NCBI RefSeq assembly: GCF_905220415.1
Contig: NC_059537.1
Coordinates: forward strand, 9,307,622-9,371,621
Origin: Colias croceus
Lineage: Eukaryota > Arthropoda > Insecta > Lepidoptera > Pieridae
DNA: 64,000 nt
Direction of reading: 5' to 3'
Position numbers and translations under genes: made by a program. Positions 1 to 11,200 of this stretch are shown here, piece after piece. Below the pieces are notes generated by a model, which was not told the DNA's origin, ran no database searches, and was given only the letters and a program-made list of their open reading frames with translations. Numbering within the stretch: the first letter of the stretch is position 1; each line of letters begins with the position of its first letter.

Positions 1-424
1 TACCTCTTTACAATCTTATTTTATCTCGTAATTGGGCCACTCGAATCCTTTTTCCTTAAATTGACTGACCAAATTGGCTTCAGCCAATTACTACCTTAAA
101 TGATTTACACGAAAATAATTATGGATTTAAAAGGGCTGTGAAGTTTTTCTTTTAAGGCCACGAAACTCATTAACATTGTGGCGTCAATTACAAATAGCTA
201 AGGGAAGTAACTAAGTGCTTTTATTCTTCCGAGGAAATAGGCCAAGAAACAATTTGAAAAATAAGAAGCGGTTTAGAATTGAATAATAGGGAACAATTAC
301 GTTTAAACCAAAGTACCGTTCAAGCAATTTTGGAATTTAAGGTATGGCTTGGGTGACACAGAAACACAGATTTCATTTTTTTTCTATTCAAAGGTAAATT
401 TAGTTTTAGATTCAAATGCAATTT
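1..424. other. Upstream intergenic DNA, nothing recognised
   Basis: AT-rich sequence with no open frame of note and no repeat that I recognise. It ends at the 8-bp target duplication of the hAT-like element. Confidence 0.5.
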
Positions 425-1439
425 CATGGGCGTAGCCACGGTGGGGCAGGGTGGGGCGCTTGCCCCACCCAGGCTTTGACCTGGAAGGTACCTAACCAAA
501 TCTAAAAATTGAATTATCTAGGTACTAACTACTAAGCTTAATATCCGTAAGAAAATTCACACTCGATTATCGAAAGTCGACAGTCGACACAGAAAATGAG
601 ACCTAAACATTAGTATTATTTACCTTTACATTGACTGACTAACAAATAATTGTCATACGCCCAGCGACCGAACGGCTGAAGATAGGGACACATTTTGGAT
701 CTATTTCGTGGTGTGATAGGTGAACAATAAGGTGTTTTGAATAAGAATAATTCGATTCATAACGAATTACACCCGAAAAAAGAAAATAGCTGAGGCTTCT
801 ATGTTACATGAACATTGAACATGTAAGAAGAATGAGAGTAGTACAGTTAGTTACCCCACTATCTTATCCAATTTCACTTTTGTTTTACGTTACACGTTCT
901 ATAGAACGTGTCACGTGAGTTACAACCCAAAAAAGATATGGGCCTTAGAAAAAAAAAGTTTCAGAAAATATTACACAGAATAAAGTAAGTGTTATAAAAA
1001 AGTTTTCAAGGTAAAGAAGATGCCATCGCAAATGCCGTCGCAAATGCCATCGCAAATGCCATCGCAAATGCCTTCGCAAATGCCTTCGCAAATGCCTTCG
1101 CAAATTCTATTCGCAAATGCCTTCGCAAATGCCTTCGCAAATGCCTTCGCAAATGCCTTCGCAAATGCCTTCGCAAATGCCTTCGCAAATGCCTTCGCAA
1201 ATGCCTTCGCAAATGCCTACGCAAATGCCTTCGCAAATGCCTTCGCAAATGCCTTCGCAAATGCCTTCGCAAATGCCTTCGCAAATGCCTACGCAAATGC
1301 CTTCGCAAATGCCTTCGCAAATGCCGGCGGCATTTGAGGTTCGAAGACCTGGATATGACTTTGGGTACATACAGTTGCTAGTTACATATTATTTTTTTAT
1401 TGTTGCCCCACCTTGAGCCCATGGCTAGTTACGCCCATG
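425..1439. mobile_element. Non-autonomous hAT-like DNA transposon
   Basis: The two ends are inverted copies: the left begins catgggcgtagccac and the right ends with the complement of catgggcgtaacta, each followed by GGTGGGGC-type sequence. Flanks are tgcaattt (417-424) and tgcaaatt (1440-1447), an 8-bp duplication with one mismatch. An 8-bp duplication and a CA(T/G)GGGCGTAGCCA-type end are typical of hAT transposons. No transposase is present; the interior is AT-rich and holds a 12-bp minisatellite. It could instead be a fragment of a larger element, but both ends look intact. Confidence 0.75.
1020..1327. repeat. 12-bp minisatellite inside the hAT-like element
   Basis: About 25 tandem units of atgccttcgcaa. 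Seven come first (four of them with ccat or ccgt in place of cctt), then one aberrant 13-bp unit at 1104-1116, then 17 nearly uniform units. Two units carry cctacg instead of cctTcg, exactly 72 bp (six units) apart at about 1216 and 1288, which suggests a 72-bp block was duplicated. The unit has no stop codon in any of six frames, so long artificial reading frames (MPSQ, NAFA, RRHL, EGIC repeats) appear on both strands; I see no reason to think they are proteins. Confidence 0.95.
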
Positions 1440-1737
1440 TGCAAATTATATTGTTTTGTATTTCGACAACTAAATTAATCCAAACTATTGAACGTTTTGA
1501 ATGTTTATTGATCACGTCAAATTCAGTTCAATTTGATAAACTGCAAACGTCATTTACAAGTACAGACAAACAAATTACACTAACAGGGGCGATTTATTTA
1601 TCATGAATATGTAATGCCTTGTAATATTTCGACAGGAATTGAAATTTTGTCGAGGGAATTATTATTATTTGAATTTAATAGAGAATGATAGTTAATATAC
1701 ATAGATACTTTAAATAATTGTAAATAATCAATACGTA

Positions 1738-2725
1738 GAGTGCGTTTCACGAAAGAGTTCCCCTGCCGTTATGTTGGCATACCTGACTGTCAAAAACGAA
1801 AATATTTTTTTTAATCAAAAATGACAGAGAAAATATTCTCCTTTCTTCCTAGCCTTAACCCGTATCTTACGGGGTCGGCTGCCTATACCCGGCGCGGCCT
1901 AAGATGATCCCTATGACACTGACAGTTATTCTCAAGAGACAAACTTGTAATGGCGTCACCATTAAATTAGAAACGTATTGGAGGCGTCTAAAAATGGCAT
2001 TTATTAATTTTTACGTAGCTTTATGCTATTACAATGATATTCCGTTGGCATTATAACAATTCTTAACATTTACGAGAAATTATATCAAACTGACTTTACG
2101 TTTACGTCCTTCAAAACTTACATCGTTGGCATTTATCGACTAGTGCGGAAAGTATCGATAAACAAATTTCGATAATGGAAACGAGTTCACATTTTTTCCA
2201 TGCTTAAGCTAAAGTTCATTCACTATTGAATGGAACAGAAGATCGCAGCATAATTAATTAATTAATTTCCGTTCGCGTTAATTTACTTACCTATGATAAT
2301 ATAAGTTATAGAAAAATTAAATGGGGGATTCCATTTTCATGATAAAATAATATACACTGTGTTAAACGGGTTAAAAATTACGAGAAAATGATAAGGTGCA
2401 TTTTTATGTTTTGGAAAACTTTCGTTTTACTTACCGTTTCGTTTACATAATAGACGTTAAAAATTCATTTTATAATATTTGTAAAAACATGTTTACCGAC
2501 GTGGCTGAATGCAAACCACGCCTTTGCCTATAAAATAGTAAAGTATCGACACGATCCATCATACGAGCAATCACTAAGACGAACTGTCATAGGGATCATC
2601 TTAGGCCGCGCCGGGTATAGAAAGGAGAATATTTTCTGTCATTTTTGATTAAAAAAAATATTTTCGTTTTTGACAGTCAGGTATGCCAATATAACGGCAG
2701 GGGAACTCTTTCGTGAAACGCACTC
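1738..2725. mobile_element. MITE-like DNA transposon with ~145-bp terminal inverted repeats, TA-flanked
   Basis: The left arm starts gagtgcgtttcacgaaag and its inverse complement ends the element at 2725; a TA dinucleotide lies on each side (1736-1737 and 2726-2727). The arms match through about 1849 on the left, then again in a block at 1882-1917 that pairs with 2583-2620. The left arm has roughly 30 extra bases between these blocks. TA flanks fit Tc1/mariner-type insertion. The interior has no coding potential. Confidence 0.75.
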
Positions 2726-2749
2726 TAGTAACTCAGGCCGCGGAACCAC

Positions 2750-2778
2750 AGACACAATAGAAAATCTATTGTGTCTGG
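2750..2778. repeat. Perfect 12-bp-arm hairpin
   Basis: cagacacaatag and its exact inverse ctattgtgtctg are separated by five bases. It lies just right of the TA-flanked element, in a short GC-richer patch that runs to about 2810. It may be part of another small element; function unknown. Confidence 0.7.
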
Positions 2779-2810
2779 GACCGATCGGGCCGCTTGGGGC
2801 TCAATGGGTT

Positions 2811-5123
2811 AAAATAATCGCAGTAACTTAAACTTATTAATTGATATTTCCTTAATATAAACAATAAAAATGAAGAAATATTTTTAGAAGACGAAAAATA
2901 AACATCAAAACTTTCTTTCAAATTGAATTAAGGTTTTCACTTAAAATTTACAGCACATATGCTGATAAAAATAAAAAAAAAATGTCATGTTTCATCATAT
3001 CATTATTCTTCTTTTAAGGAATCGATTCAATGGTTTTGAGTTAAATTTTAATAAATAGGTTAGTTAGTGTTCGCGATGTAGTCTGGTATAATGTTTATCT
3101 TGATTCATTCAAATTGTACAGTAGAGTAGATAAATAATCTTCAAAAGCTTTTAATTAACATTAAATTTTCTCAGAAACAATGCGAGTAAATACTGTTAAA
3201 CACGGTAAACATCGTTCTCCTAAACAAAACAACGATCACAAACATTCGCTATTCAGAAGCGTACACGTAACATCTCTTACGTTCACTGATATTTATATGA
3301 CAAATAGAGAGCTAATAAATAATCTAGACGACTCAACGAGCTAAGGGTGTAAAGAATGAATACTTGAACGAATGAATGTCAAGCATTCAGATCTACAGGC
3401 ATTTCAATCCACGTTTTATCAGCAATCTGGTCGATACCGTCCGTCTCAAAAGGAAACTTCGTTCATTTGACGCCCAACCAAAGCCCCACTTTTTGAAGCA
3501 AGTTTTTCAGCTTCACTCAGTAACTCTCCATTGAATAGCGTTTAATTCGGAAAAGAATACGCTATAATAAACCATATTTTATTACCGATTCGTGGCAAGT
3601 TTCAGCTCTTTGTGTTGTAGGTTGTCCTCTTTATAAGAATACATCCTTCGAAGAGGCCTATAAATGATACCTCAGGCGTTTCTAAGTCGAAGTACAATTA
3701 CAGATTTTTATTAAGATATTTTTATGGTTACTGTTTACCAATTTCAGCCTTCTTATTTTGTATTTTTTTACGATAAATTTAATCGTTTTTTAAAACTCAT
3801 ATCAAAAATTGAAATGCTGAATAATCGAATACACAAACCACTGGTGAGTTAATTTAAATTGATAACTTATAAATATGTGAAATGGTGGTTTATGAAAAAT
3901 GAATGGCCGTACATAATTATTCATGTAATACATATTCTCGTAATAATTTAAATCCCGGAAGGCTTTGACTGAATAAGCTTTGGCCTTTGATAGTAATTAT
4001 TTAATATTTATCCCCACTTTACATAACCACGAGTCCGTTCTAAACCAACTTGAAATTATACTTGAGGTCTAGCAAAGATCCTTTGACTAAAGTTTGGATT
4101 GGTGGTATGTGACATCAGCGAACTGCTTAGTTTAAGTGTCGTTTAACTTTCATATATTATATGTATTCGAAAATATTAAACAGGGAGAGAAATTATAATA
4201 GTAATTATAAGAAATATTAAAAAAAGACTTCTAAAATATTCAAATTCTAATTATTTTATTTCTTAGTGCTCGGTTGTATCGCGTTATTATTCATATTTTT
4301 CAAATATATTTTATAATTTGCATTTGATGCCGTCAAAATAAAAATGTCTAAAAGTTGCTTTCAATTTATAAGAAAAATTGCGCTACGTTGAATAAAATCG
4401 CGATTTCACTGTATTCAAATTGGATAATAATACTTATCACATTTCTCTGAAAGTTAAACTCGATAAAACTAACGATATGAGGTTTCGCTGAAATGTGAAA
4501 AAATATATCCCTAATTCCGAACACGTTCCATTTATATTAAATATTATATGTGTGATGAAAAAAGTTTTGTTATGAATCCGTTCTTAATATTAAAGCACAA
4601 ACAAGTTCGCTTTACTAAGTAAATATGAATCTAATCTGAATAATATTTTAATGTCTATCAAACTTTTAAACAACCTTTGAGGTCGGAGGACAAAGGCCCG
4701 AAAGATTAACCCGTTCATTTACCTGATTTTAATTTGAATTAATACTGATTTATAAATGAAATTTTAACGGTTTTCCAACGCTGATATCATTGATGAAACG
4801 GTTAAATAAGTTAATGTACCTACTTTGCTTATAATAGTAATTGAAAGATATTAAATACTTTGAGCGTCTAGCGTAAATACTTTATGAAATTAAATGAAAC
4901 ATTTCGTATTAAAAATTAAGTAAAACCAAAACTTACAGTACTGACGAAATTCGATACGTAATTTGATACAAAACTTTAAATGCTGATATCGTTGGAATTT
5001 TTCGTAATGAAACAACACACATCTGCATTTTTTGTTAGCCAACAATAATATTTTACATTCAACCAACAGGCTACGGCACAGTGTGATCGATTCTCTAAAA
5101 ACAGTGGTTATAAGTGATTAAAA
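2811..5123. other. Upstream region of the lipophorin receptor gene
   Basis: AT-rich DNA without a coding signal. The last ~80 bases before the start codon are somewhat less AT-rich and presumably contain 5' untranslated sequence. I cannot point to a convincing TATA box or initiator, and upstream non-coding exons are possible. Confidence 0.4.
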
Positions 5124-5241
5124 ATGGCTGTTTGTTGGATTTATGTGTTTACTTTGCTGTCTCTGCTGCTGAATACCAGCGCATCTATTTATGACGACGA
5201 CTTTGATACCTACACAAGAGCTACTGATTATGCATCATCAG
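5124..5241 (+). CDS. LpR: LpR exon 1: signal peptide
   Basis: Encodes residues 1-39: a start followed by a strongly hydrophobic core (WIYVFTLLSLLLN) and then an acidic mature N-terminus (YDDDFD). The ATG is preceded by AAAA, a favourable insect context, with stops upstream. It ends at a GTAAGC donor in phase 1. Confidence 0.9.
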
Positions 5242-8200
5242 GTAAGCTTTCCAGACTACTTACAACTACTCTGAATATAAATAGTTATACTGTATATTTA
5301 ATGTGAGAAGATATTTTAAATTTTTATAATGAGGCACGTATCAGTAAAATGAAATAACTTTGATAGATTGATCACACAATTGATCATTATTTTTAATTGG
5401 TGTTTCTTTTTTTATTAAAAATTGTAAGTGATAAAAATAATACTTATAATTTGATAAAACGTATATTATTATTAATGTAAAAGTACTATCAAGGTTAGTG
5501 CGGAACAAATGGCAATATAATTGGACAACCAGAATAAGTACCTAATATTCATAAAAGTTTTAATTCGTTGTGACGCGATGGCACCCAAACCCTTATTATT
5601 ATATTACCGCAGTGGATTTTTATGAAGTATGAACGAATTATAGAAATTCGTGCTCAAAGATTTTCAATAGAAGTATATATGAGTTAATAAAATGGAATTT
5701 TCTTTGAACTTTCCTTGAATTTCTTGAATATTCGATACATTGCTAGAGCAACGACCTTTTAGAAAGGCGTTCGTCCAGACGACATAAAAGATTAGGTATT
5801 ATTTTACACTTATGTGAAGTTGAAAACTAAAGCTGTTTAGACTAATGGCTATAAGTGATCTCTGAATACAATATATTGTGACCCCATTTAATGATAACAA
5901 ATAACAATGTTTTAAAAATGAATCGTAACATAACATGTTATAAAAATGTTATTGCTGATGTATTTATTGTCTTTGTATAAATTTTTGTCGACAATGTGAA
6001 ATGAAACGTATAACCGCGTAGTTATTGTTGTCTACAACTCTGTTATTATGTCCTAAATGCACAAGAACGATACAAGCGCAATCTTGTGAGACAAAGTTAT
6101 GAAACGACTCTTGTTCGAAGCGTGTAATTGCAATATTTGTTGTAGCATCTCATCTGCATACTGCTCCAAGTTTGTAGGTGCTGCGCAAAAGTTGGGGCAT
6201 AAGATTGGAGCGTTATATATGATAAGAGGCACGTGTACATGCGGTACCTCGGTGCTACACTGTATGTGCAAGAGTGCAAAGCTGGCTGTTACGTCAGTAA
6301 CGAATGCACTCATCGCCATTGCCTGCCGGTAATACAATTTCCCAGCTTCTACGTTATTGCCATCTTGGGGACAATTTGGCCTTATATTTCTACAGCGCCG
6401 GCGTGTTTAGACGTTTCAAATTTCAGAACAGCAGCTTTTAGCTAATTGAAAAGGCTTCGTTCATATTGGATATTCAATTGATATACCCAATGGTTGAAAT
6501 TGTTAGCGAATATGCGAGTCTAATTTTGGATTCGTATTACAAGTATGTGCCGGGTGCATAGTTAGAACGTTCTTTGAAACTAAAAATGCTTTGATGATAC
6601 ACTTGTTCCTTTGAAGTTTACGCAAAAAGCCTATTTTCAACATGACGAGGGAATATTTGGATGAAAATGCTTATTTGGTAGAAAGCTTTCCCCCTGTTAT
6701 CCTAAAACAATTGTGTGCTGATGTTAAGAAAACACGTGATATAATTAAATTTTGTCGTTTGTCTTCCTCGTCGCTGTGTTATAAATGTAATATTAAAATA
6801 CCATTGTTGTAGGATTCTCTTAAGATGTCGTTTATTGTTTCCTGTTTAAAAACAACAATATTTTGGTGAAGATATATTTGCACTATTAAAAAGACCGCTC
6901 TACTATGCTCAATAATACATAATATTATTATCTAATTATTATAAATCAATTATTAATTAATATCGTTATAACAACAATAATTTCAGAAGATTTTTTTTTT
7001 GTTCGACTATATTATACACTCTATTGACCTTTATCATGAAAAGTTCCTTTTGAAAGCAAGATAGTGGATTACAGTTATTGTAACATAGAAAGAACTGCGT
7101 GACCAATGGCCATAAAGTCAATAAAGGAAGTCTTTTGGTCATGATAACACAGTTATCGATATTGAATGAAGCATCACAATCGTAAAAGCTATTCTGTGAG
7201 AGTTTTGGTTCGAGTGGCGACGATTGGGAAGAAATTATTTACGGTTGAAAATAGTTGAAATGTCAATGTAAAATTCTGGATATGGTGATATTGTCTCTAG
7301 TGTAAATTATAGGTTTTTAAAATTTGACTTATTTTTATCTCTTACTTACTATCCGTTGGGAAAAAGGAATCTATCGTAAAAAGAAATATCTACCAGAGTT
7401 GGCTCTACTATTTTTACTTTTTCCTTTTACGAATATGTAAATTTTTTAACATAACAATGACAAAGCAAATATATTCAAATGTAGGTATACGAAAAAACGA
7501 ATGCACTGTCAAGTATAAAATGCTTTTACTTAAGAAAGCTTTACTTTTTACCTTTGAATAACGTACGCGTGAACGTGAAAATGGCGCTAATCATCTTCCA
7601 ATCAGAAAAGGCTTTGTTGCAAATACAAGGTGATTTATGTTTAGCTATATAGTATAATAGTCACAATTTACTACTAGTCCTACTTGAATGGTTCTTACTG
7701 CCTATAATTTATCTTATTTATCTATCTATCTTTCTTTCTTATCTTATCTTTCTATTCTTTTTCTATCTATCTATCTTATATATCTATCAAAGTGTTTAGT
7801 GTCATGATCCTACTATAAATGCGAAAGTTTGTGAGTATGAATGGATGTTTTTTACTCTTTCACGAAAAATCTACTTGATAGATTTGCATAAAACTTTACA
7901 GTAATATAGGTTAGAGCTTAGAGCTATACAAATACTTGATCTTGCCTACGGGTTCGTCTACGAATGTAACCGCGTGGCACAGCTAGTTATTAAATAAAAA
8001 ACTTACCTTGAATAAAGTAATATTAAATAGCTAACTCATTACACGGATAGTTTCACTAATAAACGTATAACAATCTTAATTTACCGAATTAAATAAAGTT
8101 CTATTAGTTCTTAATGTTCTGCAATGCGACCAATGGGATGGCTATTTACAATTCCGATAATGGAACCTTATATTATCTAGCGGATTAATTAACCGCTATC

Positions 8201-11200
8201 TCTGATCTTCTGTATTGTACTCTGATATCTTTGTATGGAGGTAGCAGAATGTGTATAATTCCAAGCACTAGACACTATCTGATTGTTTTGCTTCTGTGAG
8301 ATAATAATGAATATGATTATAATTTGATTAGACTTTTTGTTGTTTTCAGTAATGAGAAATCTTTAACAATATGGAGTGCATTAAATTTATAAAAAATGGT
8401 AAAATATCACTGTTTGTTTTTGTTAAAAAAGAATGTAGAGTATTTATAATGTTAATTAAATACGCCTTGATGCAACTTATTTTATGACTTCGAAAATTTA
8501 TTTTTGAGGTTGTATCCTTATAGAATATTAAATCATACTTTTATTAGTAGCTAATAGCATAATGTACTTTTTATCAAAGTAATACAAAAATGTATAACGT
8601 TTATTAACATAGAATAGAGATTAGACAGACACAAAGATCCATTACTTTAGAATGCAAAAGAATTTCGCTGCAATTATAATTTAGGGCAACGCTCAATCTT
8701 CATACACAGAGCAGTTTTATGATATCACAGTCTCTGAGGGAACGCCCAAATTTATTACACGGGTTTCAGAATGCTTCGGGGTCGCACCCGACTGAAATGA
8801 TTCGTAGGGTGTGCGTTTTGCCTACAAATTGCCATTCGTAGCGTGAAAATCACCTTTGATAAAAGCGATAATTTTTCTCCACCAATGTTTTATGGAGCTG
8901 TGATATTTATCGATCGCTTTATTTGTTTGCAATTTGCGTGGGAATGGTTTTATAACCGCTTTCATGTGGTAAGAAATTATAATAAATAACACGTGAAAAA
9001 TTAATAGGTATTGCTCCTACAGTTGTATTTGGTTTTAAATATCCTATCACGTGGTCATACATTTGTTCATTATAAGATATAAACATTTTTATTGACTAAG
9101 TACTGAATCTGTCGTTCGCACCATTACAAAATAGCACTAGTATCAAAGCATCACTTTGCTCTGGTTGCCTGAGCCAGGCAATTCCTCTTTCCAAACTCTA
9201 AGCTCTAGTAAAATGCGGGATTTTTTTTAATTAAAAATGTTATTTGTTTACAGAAAGCCGTACGTGCACAGCGTCAGAGTTCAGATGCAAGACAGGGCGC
9301 TGTATACCGATGTCATGGCGGTGTGACAACGAAAAGGACTGTTCTGATGGCTCTGATGAAGAACCAGGAACCTGCAGTAAGTGATTATTTATGGCTAATA
9401 TCAGAAAAATACATAGGTTTTCATAACTACGTTGTCAAAACATACCCTATTCAGAATGTGTGCGGAATAGGGACGATAAAGTTTCACAATTTATTCCAGA
9501 GTCCCGTTTATTTTACGTCTTTTCGTACAGTTTGAATACTCGTATATTTTTCCTACATTCATAAATATTTACTACGAACGTTTGCCTCCAGGAACAACGA
9601 TTTGTTTTGTTAAGTCATCAGTAGGAAATAAGCGGTGGTATGTTTTGTTACGGTCATAATAAATATTTTGTTCGTGTTTTCATAGCCTTTAGCGATAAGG
9701 AAACGAAAAGTAATTTTATCAAAATAAATACGCACACAATTTGTTAAAATCCACGGAAAAATGAAAAAAAAAAGCGGATCGGTATGTGACAAAAGCAATT
9801 GGGGTCTTGATCCGCGGTCCATTTTAAAATGAAAATTATCTCTAACAAATTATTCTCTCACACATAGGCCGACCTTGATAGACAATGGATTTATTTAAAT
9901 GGACTGTTGTTTCTTTGAATTACAATGGATAACTTTTTATTGCCCAAAAAATAAATTATCTGCGATTTATGGAAAAAGTTTTAAAAGGTATAAGCGTATT
10001 TTGTCCTTCGCGCGGCTTCCAACGAGGATTAAAATCTTAATCACGACTCGAAGTTCCTGGATTAATATAATCTTTCGCCCTTTGCCTAAACTTCTTTCGT
10101 TATGAATTGCGAATTAGAATTTTATTGAAATACATGGACCGCGGCTTTGTGTAGACAATTTGAGGAAACGCTTAATGAGAAAATACCATCGCGATAAAAT
10201 TACTGGTTGTTATGTGAGGGTATTTAAACCGTAGGCAGGTAGGTATTTAAGCTTTTCACGTACGCGTTAATTTATTTAATGTTTGTGGTAAATAATGAAG
10301 CGTATATTCAACTGAATTACGATAATGTAAGATTAGAAGACTATTTGATCTATTTAGTATTTGAAGGTTGTACCAATGTCTAAAACAAGCTTACTGGAGA
10401 ACAATTCACTGTCGGAATTTTCCTTGCCCTGTATAAATATAATTGGCCATATATCATGTATTTTAAAAATATAAATAACAATACGCGTTACCAAAAAAGA
10501 TTCGGGCGATGTTCTTTTAGTTTTTTTTAGATCTGTTAACTCTTTAAGGGTCGCCTGGCCGCAGTGACCCGCGAAATTGGAATCGGATGTCGCTCGTGAA
10601 TATTGATTGCTCTTTCTTCATATTCAAATAATGTTTTCAAATTTTATTATTCTACAATATGTATTGAGGTTGTGAGGAAGGTTTTGAGGTGTATTAGATA
10701 TGGTGAATAACAAAATTCAGCATTTATGTATGGGGCATATACCTATTGATCTGCGTTATATAATATTCATACTTAGATTGCTCTTAGATTATGCAGCTGT
10801 TCATTTTTTTTTGGTAATGATTAATGATATTGAAGAATATTTTTTTTATATCCTAGACCTAAATATGTAGCAAAAAGTACTCGCAATAGGCAATAGCTTT
10901 TTTAGCACTTTTATAATCTTCATTTCACAGTTAAATTTAGTTCTTTCCGAGAAATGAGAATGAGTAGGCTGCTAGCTAGAACACTAGTACTTTTTATCTC
11001 ATTATTGCGTCCTACGTTATTGGACGCCTACGTATCCCAGTAGTAATATTAATTGGCTGTCATTTCGTTACTTTCAAGTTTTTAACGTATAAGGGCCGAT
11101 TTTTCAATGCCCAGATAAACAGCTAGATAGACTTTATTCTTCAGTTAACAAAATATTCAATTTTTCAATAGACGAATAGGACTTATCTATCGAATAACTA

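Larger units (their letters stand above)
5242..9253 (+). other. LpR intron 1
   Basis: About 4 kb. A stretch at 6053-6440 is less AT-rich and open on both strands but matches nothing I know. A TATC-type microsatellite and a degraded lepidopteran repeat lie at 7715-7990. Around 8690-8830 is another GC-richer patch without recognisable content; an enhancer is possible but unsupported. Confidence 0.6.

Noticed and set aside
1006..1416. Several overlapping repetitive proteins (MPSQ, RRHL, EGIC, NAFA repeats) on both strands
   Set aside because: All come from one 12-bp tandem unit that lacks stops in every frame; no promoter, splice or codon signal supports translation.
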